This document shows positions 16,173-24,806 of a DNA stretch of 64,000 nucleotides, in pieces. The notes beneath the pieces are model-generated. The model worked only from the letters and a program-made list of their open reading frames with translations, was not told the DNA's origin and ran no database searches. The DNA is from Maritalea porphyrae (GTDB lineage Bacteria > Pseudomonadota > Alphaproteobacteria > Rhizobiales > Devosiaceae), in the NCBI RefSeq assembly GCF_030159895.1, contig NZ_BSNI01000002.1, positions 2,320,306 through 2,384,305 on the forward strand, in the 5' to 3' direction. Every line of letters starts with the position of its first letter. Position 1 is the first letter of the stretch. The position numbers and the translations under genes are program-made.

Positions 16173-16940
16173 ATGCCCGCACCAACAAACAAGTTCAAAC
16201 AGGCCCTCAAAAATGGCGAAAAGCAAATTGGTTGCTGGATCGGCCTTGCCGATTCATATTGTGCAGAAATTGCCGCAAGTGCAGGATTTGATTGGCTTTT
16301 GGTCGATGGCGAACACGCACCTAACGATCTCCGCTCAATGCTTACGCAACTACAAATAATCGAAAAATCAAATTCGTCAGCTGCCGTACGACTGCCCATT
16401 GGCGAAACCTGGATGATCAAACAGGCCTTAGATGCCGGGGCACAAACGATTCTTGTGCCCATGGTGGAGAGCGCTGAGCAAGCACGAAAGTTGGTCAAAG
16501 CCTGCCACTACCCGCCAAACGGCGTACGCGGTGTCGGTGCTTCCCTCGCCCGCGCCTCAAACTTTGGCGGCATTCCTGACTATCTAACCACCGCAGACGA
16601 ACAGATATGTTTGCTGGTGCAGGTTGAAAGCCAAGCTGGCATGGATGCGCTCGACGATATACTGGCGGTGGAAGGCATTGATGGTGTGTTTATCGGGCCA
16701 GCGGACCTCGCGGCCGATATGGGTTATCTCGGGAGCCCAAAGGAACCAAAGGTTATCAGCGCAATTGAAAATGCGATTTCAAAAATCGCAGCGTCAGACA
16801 AAGCGGCTGGCATCCTCACCCTGGACGAAACGTTCGCCAATAGATGCATGGCACTCGGCGCAACATTTGTTGCAGTTGGCATCGACGTAACGGCCTATGC
16901 CAATGCAATGCGCAACTTGGCAAGCAAGTTCAAGAGCTAA
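16173..16940 (+). CDS. hpaI: 4-hydroxy-2-oxoheptanedioate aldolase HpaI
   Basis: A 255-residue class II aldolase. His48 (GEH), Arg73 (VRLP), Glu152 (VESQ) and Asp178 (PADLA) line up with His45, Arg70, Glu149 and Asp175 of Escherichia coli HpaI with a constant offset of three. It splits 4-hydroxy-2-oxoheptanedioate into pyruvate and succinate semialdehyde, the last step of the pathway. GAGG precedes the ATG. It is the last gene of the operon; its stop interlocks with the stop of the convergent diguanylate cyclase gene, sharing four bases (CTAA). Confidence 0.94.
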   Translation: MPAPTNKFKQALKNGEKQIGCWIGLADSYCAEIAASAGFDWLLVDGEHAPNDLRSMLTQLQIIEKSNSSAAVRLPIGETWMIKQALDAGAQTILVPMVESAEQARKLVKACHYPPNGVRGVGASLARASNFGGIPDYLTTADEQICLLVQVESQAGMDALDDILAVEGIDGVFIGPADLAADMGYLGSPKEPKVISAIENAISKIAASDKAAGILTLDETFANRCMALGATFVAVGIDVTAYANAMRNLASKFKS

Positions 16941-18421
16941 ACAAATTTGCGGCGATCAATAGTGTTCCGACGGTCCGGATGATCGTTTGGCGCGGCTGCA
17001 CGAACCGTCTGACCGCGCCCAAGTTCTTTAGCACGATATAGGGCTTGGTCCGCACTGCGGATTACAGTTTTGGCGGTCAAAGCGTCGTCTGGCCACCATG
17101 CAACGCCAATGCTGGCGCCAACAGCGGCGCTGCCATTGTCAAAGACCACCTCTTCACACACGCTTTCAATTATGCTGTCGCACAGCATCATCACACTGTC
17201 TTCGTCCAATCCATTGCGCAGCAATATGATGAATTCATCACCACCAACGCGGGCAGCCATACCTTTATCGCCAACAATATCTGCAATTCGGTTCGCAACC
17301 GTTTTGATCACCGCGTCACCGGCTTGGTGACCATAGGTGTCATTGACCGCCTTAAATTTATCAAGGTCGGTACAGATAATTGCACAACGGTCCAATTCGC
17401 CTTTGGCGATAATGTCATCTAGTTGATTGTCAAACTGCAGCCGGTTCGGCAGCCCAGTCAACGCGTCGTGCTCTGCCATAAATCGATTGCGTTCTTCACT
17501 AATTTGAATACGCGTAACGATCTTGGAATATCTATAGCCAATGAAGCCAAGACCCACAGCAATCAAGCCCAACAATCCCGCCAAAAATGGTATGGTTTGA
17601 TCCCAAATATTGGTCGAAGGCTTTGTCGCCTGCCACACCGCAACGATTTTGTCATTGCCCAGCCCACCGATTACCATTTGATCCAGTTCCGGGCTCGCTT
17701 CTGATTGCTCAACAATGGCAAACCGGCTCAACCCCAACTGGTCACGCACTTGCGCAAAAGCGAACTTGTTGAGCGGGCGGAAGGTGAACAATACTTTTGG
17801 ATTTCCGTCTGGCAGAACCTCTAAAATGTCTGGGACAATTGCTTGCGCAACGGCCATACCCAACTGTCCTTCGACAATCCGATAGTCCGCCGCATAGATT
17901 GAAGTTTTTGACCACACAGGATCACCAATGGTGACAAACCCTTTGCCGCGCACCTTGCGATTAGCGAAATATTTTGTGCGTGCACGTTGTATCAAATCGA
18001 AATTGGCAACAATATTTGCCAAGCCATCGTTGGGATCCATCAACTGGTCACGATAAACTGTAACTTCGGGGCGCCCTTCCTCATCAACGACGATGACGTG
18101 CTCCAAATCCATTTCGTCCCAACTGCCATCAACGATTTCTTCCTCGACAAAATCCATGTCGATATCATCTCGGTAAAACGCATAAACGCTTTCATCCCAG
18201 TACGAAATGTCGGATTGGTCGTCCGCAAGGTCCTGAAGTTCGAGTTGGACTTCTTTAGCAACGAGGTTCGCCTCTGCCTCATGTTGCACCTTGTTGGCGA
18301 CATCGCCAGCGGTGCTCAAAACGTAGAAGTTTGACCCGGCAAAACCCACAACAATAGCCGCGCAGAGCACATAAATGCCGATTGCCAAGTTGAATTTGAA
18401 ACCACTTTTTGCAGCAGCCAT
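16937..18421 (-). CDS. Membrane diguanylate cyclase with CHASE4-like sensor and GGDEF domain
   Basis: A 494-residue protein: transmembrane helix about 11-33, periplasmic sensor about 36-275 resembling CHASE4 (LADDQSDISYWDESVYAF), second helix about 277-299, and GGDEF domain about 315-475 with an intact GGDEF at 393-397. It should make cyclic di-GMP from two GTP in response to an extracellular cue. The four residues at the usual inhibitory I-site position are GDKG rather than RxxD, so product feedback is probably absent. It converges on hpaI with a four-base overlap. No link to aromatic catabolism is evident. Confidence 0.88.
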   Translation of the reverse strand: MAAAKSGFKFNLAIGIYVLCAAIVVGFAGSNFYVLSTAGDVANKVQHEAEANLVAKEVQLELQDLADDQSDISYWDESVYAFYRDDIDMDFVEEEIVDGSWDEMDLEHVIVVDEEGRPEVTVYRDQLMDPNDGLANIVANFDLIQRARTKYFANRKVRGKGFVTIGDPVWSKTSIYAADYRIVEGQLGMAVAQAIVPDILEVLPDGNPKVLFTFRPLNKFAFAQVRDQLGLSRFAIVEQSEASPELDQMVIGGLGNDKIVAVWQATKPSTNIWDQTIPFLAGLLGLIAVGLGFIGYRYSKIVTRIQISEERNRFMAEHDALTGLPNRLQFDNQLDDIIAKGELDRCAIICTDLDKFKAVNDTYGHQAGDAVIKTVANRIADIVGDKGMAARVGGDEFIILLRNGLDEDSVMMLCDSIIESVCEEVVFDNGSAAVGASIGVAWWPDDALTAKTVIRSADQALYRAKELGRGQTVRAAAPNDHPDRRNTIDRRKFV

Positions 18422-18623
18422 AGCTAAACTCCCCGAAATCCTACGAATAATCTAATCTGGGAAGCTGAATTCGGCGCTAAAAGACATGGTTTTTAAAGGG
18501 TTAAGCAAATCACAGGGCGCGCCGGCACCATATGAACCCAAAATGAACACCACGTTCCCATTCCACTCATTTCGCGCAGCCTAATGTGCTCCCTATCAAA
18601 ACACACAACCATTGGGGAATATC

Positions 18624-18944
18624 ATGACAATTCAAAACATTACTTCAGCCACACTACTCGCACTTACTCTTAGCCTATCAGGCATCACATTTGCCCAAGC
18701 CGCAGACAATGTAGCGCCGGAGATCACATTTGATGATGGGCAATTGTTCCAGAACTGCATGTTGGACGGTGGCAAAACAAGAAACGGCAAGAAAACCTAT
18801 AGCTGCACGCATGACGGCAAAACCACAACTTGCGACAAGAAACCCGTAGACAAAGACGCCCCCTGCTCAACCGAAGCAACCTCTGAGCGCAAAAACGCGT
18901 TTAGATCTAACTTGTTCACTAGCTTTGTGGTGATGAAGCGGTAG
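18624..18944 (+). CDS. Small secreted protein of unknown function
   Basis: A 106-residue protein starting at ATG 18624, with GGGGA five bases upstream. Residues 1-30 form a signal peptide ending FAQA, so the mature protein is periplasmic or secreted. The mature part has four cysteines (in NCML, YSCTH, TTCDK and APCS), suggesting two disulfides, and is rich in lysine. I do not recognise the family. The exported start, good ribosome site and the hairpin downstream support a real gene. Confidence 0.7.
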   Translation: MTIQNITSATLLALTLSLSGITFAQAADNVAPEITFDDGQLFQNCMLDGGKTRNGKKTYSCTHDGKTTTCDKKPVDKDAPCSTEATSERKNAFRSNLFTSFVVMKR

Positions 18945-18966
18945 CGAACACGCCTCGCGAAAAACC

Positions 18967-18991
18967 CATGCACAAGCCGCGCTTGTGCATG
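18967..18991 (+). terminator. Strong hairpin behind the small secreted protein gene
   Basis: An 11-bp perfect stem, CATGCACAAGC (18967-18977) and GCTTGTGCATG (18981-18991), with a three-base loop. It begins 22 bases after the stop codon at 18944. The T-run that follows is poor (TTGTGCGTT), so termination strength is uncertain. It also separates the gene from the minus-strand tRNAs. Confidence 0.5.
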
Positions 18992-19023
18992 TTGTGCGTT
19001 AAACCGTGGATTTAATGAAACCT

Positions 19024-19097
19024 TGGAGCGGGTAGCGGGAATCGAACCCGCATATTCAGCTTGGAAGGCTGCTGCACTACCATTGTGCTATACCCGC
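19024..19097 (-). tRNA. tRNA-Gly (anticodon TCC)
   Basis: Read on the minus strand, the sequence folds as a 74-base tRNA including an encoded CCA. The acceptor stem GCGGGTA pairs with TACCCGC, the anticodon stem is CAGC/GCTG with loop CTTCCAA, so the anticodon is TCC, and the T-arm contains GGTTCGATTCC. It lies 29 bases downstream of tRNA-Tyr on the same strand, so both probably share a transcript. Confidence 0.95.
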
Positions 19098-19126
19098 GTC
19101 CGGTTCGGTCCGCTTAAATCATTGAA

Positions 19127-19211
19127 TGGTGGAGGGGACTGGATTCGAACCAGTGTAGCCTAAGGCGCCAGATTTACAGTCTGGTGGTATTAACCACTCA
19201 CCCACCCCTCC
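19127..19211 (-). tRNA. tRNA-Tyr (anticodon GTA)
   Basis: An 85-base class II tRNA on the minus strand with encoded CCA. The acceptor GGAGGGG pairs with CCCCTCC, the anticodon loop CTGTAAA gives GTA, a long variable arm follows, and the T-arm contains GGTTCGAATCC. It is upstream of tRNA-Gly in the same direction. Confidence 0.95.
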
Positions 19212-19433
19212 ACATTTATTCAATGCAACTCGGGACCGAGTCTTGTTGGTTTGCACAAATAAATGAAACAAACTAACGCGCGGTTTATGGTCACCACGGC
19301 GCAATCTGTCAACACCAAATATGTTGTTTTTGTGAACCTTTTTACTTCACGCCCAGTTTCCCGCGCTTTTGCACGACAATGAATTATCGAAATGTGCTGG
19401 ACCTCACTGAACTTTCACGTTACCGAGCGTGAT

Positions 19434-20192
19434 ATGAAAGATAAATCGCGCTTCGCACCCCGCCGGAAACCTAAACGCAACCCAATTGATGAGGGCCAGT
19501 TCTATATATATGGACTGCACCCTGTTCAAGCCGCTTTGGCGAACGAAGGGCGTGTGAAACACACCCTTTATGCCACTCCAAACGCCATCCGTCGTTTGGA
19601 AGAAGAAGGCGCGGAAATCAACGTCAAAGTAAAAGACGTTACGCCAAAACGCCTTGACGAAATGTTGGGCAAAGACGCGGTACACCAAGGTGCAGCACTC
19701 CACTGCAAACCGATTGAACGCCAGTCGTTCAACGGATTAGAAGATGCCAAGCTATTGTTGATACTTGATCAGGTTACCGACCCACACAATGTGGGGGCAA
19801 TCTTGCGCTCCGCTTGTGCTTTTGGTGCCGATGCAGTGGTGACCCCTGCCCGATTTACCCCGCAAGAATCTGGCGTTTTGGCCAAATCTGCTTCTGGTGC
19901 CCTTGATTGGACGCCAATGATTGAGGTGCGCAACCTTGGCAATGCCATCCAAGAACTCAAAAATATGGGCTTCACCTGCCTTGGATTTGATTCAGAGGCA
20001 CCAGAAGAGCTGCAAGCGGGTGGCACAAGCGACAAACTCGCTATTGTATTGGGCGCCGAGGGCAAAGGCCTTCGTCAGCGTACGCGCGAACTGTGCGACC
20101 AAATGGTACGTTTGGATATGCCCGGGCCAATTAAATCCCTCAATGTGTCAAATGCTGCCGCAATCGCTTTATTTGCCGCAACTAGAAAATAG
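19434..20192 (+). CDS. rlmB: 23S rRNA (guanosine-2'-O)-methyltransferase RlmB (SpoU/TrmH family)
   Basis: A 252-residue SPOUT methyltransferase. An N-terminal substrate-binding region (about 15-90, YIYGLHPVQAAL) is followed by the knotted SpoU domain. The three SpoU motifs are DPHNVGAILRSA, VLGAEGKGLR and LNVSNAAAIALF. It methylates the 2'-OH of a conserved guanosine in 23S rRNA. ATG 19434 is preferred because the lysine/arginine-rich start is typical; an in-frame ATG at 19392 would add 14 residues. It faces away from the tRNAs. Confidence 0.9.
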   Translation: MKDKSRFAPRRKPKRNPIDEGQFYIYGLHPVQAALANEGRVKHTLYATPNAIRRLEEEGAEINVKVKDVTPKRLDEMLGKDAVHQGAALHCKPIERQSFNGLEDAKLLLILDQVTDPHNVGAILRSACAFGADAVVTPARFTPQESGVLAKSASGALDWTPMIEVRNLGNAIQELKNMGFTCLGFDSEAPEELQAGGTSDKLAIVLGAEGKGLRQRTRELCDQMVRLDMPGPIKSLNVSNAAAIALFAATRK

Positions 20193-20265
20193 CGACAGTT
20201 TGTCAGGTCCAAGCTACGGATAAAGTACGCTAGCGTATGTTTATGGATGGTTTGGGAGCAAAAAA

Positions 20266-20640
20266 ATGACATTTAGAACGCTTTGTTTGCTGACAGCTGC
20301 TTTGTCGATCAGCCTATTTGCCATTCTGCTGCTTTACCCGCCGCTCATCTATTCGATTTTTGCCATTCCTGCCCATGAAAGCGCGGATTTGTTGGCAAGG
20401 CGTGCAGCGATGCTGTTTTTAGGCGTTGCAGTTTTGTCGTGGAACTTCCGAGGCGCGAATGCGCCGCAAACGCAGCGTGCATTTTCACTTGGAACCATCG
20501 TCATGATGCTTGGACTGGCGTCCGTCGGGATATTTGAACTGGCGCGCGGATTTGCTGGTTTCGGTATTCTATTTGCAATTATCACTGAATTGGCAATTGC
20601 GGCAGCATTCGTGAAACTCTTGCGATCACTGAAGGCTTAG
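20266..20640 (+). CDS. Four-helix membrane protein of unknown function
   Basis: A 124-residue hydrophobic protein with predicted helices near residues 5-30, 45-62, 73-92 and 95-118. GGGAG stands six bases before the ATG, which supports a real start. I do not recognise the family; the layout resembles small DUF4345-like inner-membrane proteins, but no diagnostic motif is seen. Its 3' end overlaps that of the convergent flippase gene by 15 bases. Confidence 0.7.
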   Translation: MTFRTLCLLTAALSISLFAILLLYPPLIYSIFAIPAHESADLLARRAAMLFLGVAVLSWNFRGANAPQTQRAFSLGTIVMMLGLASVGIFELARGFAGFGILFAIITELAIAAAFVKLLRSLKA

Positions 20641-21951
20641 TTTTGGCCAGCCTGCAACAGCCCAAAAACCCAATCGTTTTTTGGTCAAAATCAACAAACT
20701 AACTACTGAGAACAAGGTGGTGGCAAGCGTTGCACTCGCTGCACCATAAATGCCAAATGTTGGGACCAACGCTAGATTAAAGACGACGTTGAGCACCAAC
20801 GATACGATCAGAATGATCGACAAGCCCTGCTGCCCACCTGTCATGGCTAGGCCGAAACGAGTAACTGCAGAATAGCTTTGCGCCAACAGGCCAAATGCCA
20901 AAATGAGCAGCGGGCCGTGCGCAACCGCATAAACATCGCCAAACAAATAAAGCAGATAGCCGCCCAACACGAACAGCCCAACAAAACCCAACAGCGTCGG
21001 CCAGAACGCCATCGCCGTGAATTGATACATCAAGCTGCGCACTTTCTGATGGTCTTCTTTTGCGTAAGCAGCCGCAATTGGCTTTCCTGCCGTTGCGCTA
21101 ACCGCAAATGTAATGAAACCTAAAAGAGCGGCAATTTTCGTCGCAACAAAGTAGAACGCCAACTGGTCTGGTGACACAAAGAATTTGAGCACCAAAATGT
21201 CCGTGTTTGCCAGCAAGATATTATAGGCTTCCATGGTGGTTAGCGGTAGCGCCGTCATCAACCATTCGCGTTTTTGCCCCTTTACGGCCCCTTCACCTGA
21301 AGTTTTCCCAAACATGGCGCGCAGGTGCCACAACTGCCAAACAAACGCAACCAATAGCACCGCCACGCACAAGAGCATGACCTGTCCGGCGTTCAATTCA
21401 ACACCGAAATAGTAAAGCGCCACGACACCGGCACCCAACAAAATAGGACGCCACAAAAAACCAGGCGCATATGCAATTACATTCCGCCCCAGACCGCGAG
21501 CGAGCCCTTTGCCGATCTCGGTAAGCGTGAACAGAGGAATACAGAATGCGCCTACAAATAAGGCTGGCCGATAAACCGCTTCAATCAGAGTTGTGGGCAC
21601 AATGTTAAGGACAAGAATGACAAGAACTGCTGCAACAACAGTTACGCCGAGTGCCACAAGCACAGAGAAACGTGAAAACAGGTTTAGCCGCGCGGGCTGG
21701 TCTTGATCCTGATAGGTGGAAACAAACTTTGTGGCTGCAACGGGCAAGCCAATGCCGCAAAATGTGCCAAGCAAGACCACAATTGTCCAAGCAAAAACAT
21801 AAACACCATACTCAGATGGGTCCAGAAGCCGCGCAAGCAGCAAGTGCGATAAAAAGCCAATCCCAGCACCCATCACGCGAACCAAAAGCGTGGCAAGTCC
21901 GGTGGATGTATCGCCCGTAATTTTGCTCTTCAACTTAGAGATGATGCTCAC
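20626..21951 (-). CDS. Polysaccharide/oligosaccharide flippase (Wzx-like, MOP superfamily)
   Basis: A 441-residue protein with about 12 to 14 predicted membrane segments. It has the N-terminal family stretch GFLSHLLLARLLDPSEYGVY and the internal LVLNVVFNLALVPTFGIYGAA that is typical of Wzx-type flippases. It would move lipid-linked glycans or other lipid-linked precursors across the inner membrane. The gene starts 26 bases after the ATP-grasp gene on the same strand, so the two form an operon. No glycosyltransferases are near, so the substrate is unknown. The last 15 bases overlap the convergent membrane protein gene. Confidence 0.85.
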   Translation of the reverse strand: MSIISKLKSKITGDTSTGLATLLVRVMGAGIGFLSHLLLARLLDPSEYGVYVFAWTIVVLLGTFCGIGLPVAATKFVSTYQDQDQPARLNLFSRFSVLVALGVTVVAAVLVILVLNIVPTTLIEAVYRPALFVGAFCIPLFTLTEIGKGLARGLGRNVIAYAPGFLWRPILLGAGVVALYYFGVELNAGQVMLLCVAVLLVAFVWQLWHLRAMFGKTSGEGAVKGQKREWLMTALPLTTMEAYNILLANTDILVLKFFVSPDQLAFYFVATKIAALLGFITFAVSATAGKPIAAAYAKEDHQKVRSLMYQFTAMAFWPTLLGFVGLFVLGGYLLYLFGDVYAVAHGPLLILAFGLLAQSYSAVTRFGLAMTGGQQGLSIILIVSLVLNVVFNLALVPTFGIYGAASATLATTLFSVVSLLILTKKRLGFWAVAGWPKLSLQ

Positions 21952-21977
21952 GGCCCTGCCCTCAAAAACACCCGGTG

Positions 21978-23336
21978 TTAGCTGGCAATGTCGTGCTTCT
22001 CTTTCGCCCGCTCACTATCAGCTTGTGCAGAATGGGTTTTATTCTGTGTCGGGGCATTGATGTCACCAGCTCTGCGTTCAGGTTGACCTTGCTTGTTCCA
22101 AACAACCCGATCAATCCCGCGCCTCAGCAATGCTGAAAACTCGTGAATACCAGGCCGTAGATCATCCCACACAAAACTATCAGAAACCTCGCGACCACGC
22201 GCGCAATTCAAAACATGTGCCACCGTCTCTCCAAGACAGGAGAACACAAGAGGAATCGCGCCTTTGCTGCGCCCCTGAAACTTATGCAGCAGCGTCAAAA
22301 CAAGGTTTTTACCGACAACACTAGATTTGTACTCGCCATCATATTCGGCGTTAAGTCCAAGTTGGACATCCAAGAACATAGTTGGAAAATCAACGCCTAG
22401 CGCCAATGGCAGCGGCATGGAGCCCCACGGGCGCGCATTCACTTCCAACAAAATCCATTCCTTGGTTTCAACAGACTGGCGGAATTCAAACATTGCAACG
22501 CCGTTCAACTCGGTTGCAGCACACATTTTTTCCACGGCATCCAGCATATCCATATCTAGATCTTCGCTAATCCGCACAGAACTGCTGCCACCGCCTGGCT
22601 TTTCAATCAATCGGCGATGTTGAAATGCCGCCAATATCTCACCATTGCGCGCAGCGACTGATACACCAATGCCATCAGCGCCACCTTCTTTGGGGAAAAA
22701 CCCTTCAACCAAGAAGACATCATCTTCCAAAAGCGCACGCAACTCATCGTCCAATTGCTCGACCGAATGAACCGCGAACACCTCACCGCGATCCTCTAAA
22801 TCCTCCGCGGAGTAAGATTCGCGCGCTTTGAACATCATCGGAAGTCCAAGCTGAGCAACCAACAGCTCTGCATTGGAGTGGCGGTCGACCAACTCTCCAG
22901 ACGCAATTGGAATATCCAATTTCTGCGCCAACTCGCGGGTCTTTGCTTTATCAAATAAATACTTGAGTGCTTTCGCGCCCGGTTCCGCAACTTTGAAATT
23001 ACGCATTTCTTCCGGTACAGCACACAACGGAATTAGGGCGCGTTCATCGCATGGCACAACCAAATCAAAACAATGATCGGCCTGCAGTTCACGCACCGCA
23101 TTAACCCAAACATTTGCACTTCGGCCAAGCCGCGGCAGCCTGTGAACTTCACGCACATATTTGGACTTAAGCGCAGGCGCTGACCAATTAAACGGAGCGG
23201 CATGCACTTCGACCCCGCGACGCCCCAAAGCCCGTGCACAAGCAAGGAACGAACGCATATCATCGCCGACCAAAAGGACACGCAAATCTTTCACCTGCTT
23301 TTCACAGTCAGTTGCAAAAACCACAAGTAACTCCAT
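21978..23336 (-). CDS. ATP-grasp domain protein (carboxylate-amine ligase-like)
   Basis: A protein of about 452 residues. An N-terminal Rossmann-like domain (VLLVGDDMRSF, FDLVVPCDERALIP) is followed by an ATP-grasp fold from about residue 125 to 330. The metal-binding pair is in LLEVNARPWGS. The C-terminal 100 residues are not recognised and end in a charged tail. ATP-grasp enzymes join a carboxylate to an amine or thiol through an acyl-phosphate. The partner flippase downstream suggests modification of a lipid-linked or exported product. The start is uncertain: ATG 23336 is given, but a TTG at 23348 and a GTG near KDLRVLLVG are possible. Confidence 0.78.
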   Translation of the reverse strand: MELLVVFATDCEKQVKDLRVLLVGDDMRSFLACARALGRRGVEVHAAPFNWSAPALKSKYVREVHRLPRLGRSANVWVNAVRELQADHCFDLVVPCDERALIPLCAVPEEMRNFKVAEPGAKALKYLFDKAKTRELAQKLDIPIASGELVDRHSNAELLVAQLGLPMMFKARESYSAEDLEDRGEVFAVHSVEQLDDELRALLEDDVFLVEGFFPKEGGADGIGVSVAARNGEILAAFQHRRLIEKPGGGSSSVRISEDLDMDMLDAVEKMCAATELNGVAMFEFRQSVETKEWILLEVNARPWGSMPLPLALGVDFPTMFLDVQLGLNAEYDGEYKSSVVGKNLVLTLLHKFQGRSKGAIPLVFSCLGETVAHVLNCARGREVSDSFVWDDLRPGIHEFSALLRRGIDRVVWNKQGQPERRAGDINAPTQNKTHSAQADSERAKEKHDIAS

Positions 23337-23599
23337 CTCGGATTGCAATTCAAAGTTGAGTTAAACAAACTCTATCCAGCTTTCTACAATGCAATCGCAG
23401 GGTTTTACCAAAGTTTAAGAAGGTGATTTCACGCACTTTTCCACATAACGGGGTTAACAAGATATTATGGGCAATCGAACCTTCCATCTGTTTTGGTCAT
23501 TGCGCGAATGAGCAACGCGTAAAACAACCACAGATAATTCGTTTAAGGCCCTTGCCGCTTGGCGACATTTATAGAAAATTGACCCGGCGGGAGAGCATT

Positions 23600-24733
23600 A
23601 TGAAAATTCTTGAAATCAACGATTTGAAACGACTTGCACAAAAGCGGGTCCCAAAGATGTTCTTTGACTATGCGGACAGCGGGTCATTTACTGAAGGCAC
23701 CTACCGCGCAAACGAATCTGATTTCGAAAAAATCAAACTACGCCAACGTGTTGCGGTGGATATGAGCAACCGCTCGCTTGCCACCACTATGATTGGCCAA
23801 GATGTTTCGATGCCACTTGCAATCGCGCCAACAGGTTCAACGGGCATGCAGCACGCCGATGGCGAAATCTTGGCGGCTCAGGCGTCTGAAGAGTTTGGGG
23901 TGCCCTACACGCTCTCCACAATGAGCATTTGTTCACTAGAGGATGTTGCCGCAGCAACCACCAAACCATTGTGGTTCCAACTTTACGTGATGAAAGACCG
24001 CGACTTTAATAAGCGGTTGATCGAACGTGCAAAAGCAGCAGGCTGTTCTGCGCTGGTCCTGACACTTGATCTGCAAATACTTGCGCAACGACACAAAGAC
24101 CTGCGCAACGGCCTTAAAGCCCCGCCAGAAATCAATTTAAACACATTCTTGCAATTCGCCACGCGCCCGCGCTGGTGCTGGCAAATGCTTCAAACCAAGC
24201 GGCATCAGTTTGGCAACATTTATGGTCATATCAAAGACGTTACTGATTTGGCGTCGCTGCACGAATGGTCTGCCAAACAATTTGACGAAACATTGTCTTG
24301 GCAAGATGTGGAGTGGATCAAAGAACAATGGGATGGCCCATTGATCTTAAAGGGCATTTTAGACCCCGAAGACGCTCAAATTGCGATTAAGACCGGTACG
24401 GATGCGATTATTGTTTCAAACCATGGCGGTCGCCAACTTGATGGCGCACATTCAGCCATCTCTATGCTGCCAAGGGTCTTAGACGCTGTACAAGGCGATA
24501 TCGAAGTACATATGGACGGCGGCGTGCGTACGGGCATAGACATAATGCGCGCCCGCGCGTTGGGCGCACAGGGCGTCTATATCGGGCGTCCCTATTTGTA
24601 TGGACTTGGTGCAATGGGCAAACAGGGTGTTACGAAATCGCTCGAGATATTGGCAAAAGAATTGGACACCACAATGGCCCTTTGTGGCGAGCGTGACATA
24701 AACGATGTCGGGTTGCACAATATCGCCGAATAG
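23600..24733 (+). CDS. FMN-dependent alpha-hydroxy-acid dehydrogenase/oxidase (LldD-like)
   Basis: A 377-residue TIM-barrel flavoprotein. Family features are the N-terminal FFDYADSGS, the flavin-contacting APTG, the LTLDLQILAQRHKDLRNG stretch and the catalytic His and Arg in SNHGGRQLDG, followed by MDGGVRTG and IGRPYLYG. It oxidises an L-2-hydroxy acid such as lactate, glycolate or mandelate to the 2-oxo acid. ATG 23600 has GGGAGAG just upstream; upstream in-frame codons lack support. It stands alone, divergent from the ATP-grasp gene over about 260 bases. The exact substrate is not determined. Confidence 0.88.
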   Translation: MKILEINDLKRLAQKRVPKMFFDYADSGSFTEGTYRANESDFEKIKLRQRVAVDMSNRSLATTMIGQDVSMPLAIAPTGSTGMQHADGEILAAQASEEFGVPYTLSTMSICSLEDVAAATTKPLWFQLYVMKDRDFNKRLIERAKAAGCSALVLTLDLQILAQRHKDLRNGLKAPPEINLNTFLQFATRPRWCWQMLQTKRHQFGNIYGHIKDVTDLASLHEWSAKQFDETLSWQDVEWIKEQWDGPLILKGILDPEDAQIAIKTGTDAIIVSNHGGRQLDGAHSAISMLPRVLDAVQGDIEVHMDGGVRTGIDIMRARALGAQGVYIGRPYLYGLGAMGKQGVTKSLEILAKELDTTMALCGERDINDVGLHNIAE

Positions 24734-24806
24734 CTCCACAAAAAACGCCACTACGATTTTGCTTAAACTAGACATTCCCAACTGAACAACCAAAGCTGAC
24801 GCCCAA

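Noticed and set aside
16070-16498. 142-residue minus-strand frame across the hpaH/hpaI junction
   Set aside because: It is antisense to two conserved enzymes and has no recognisable domain.
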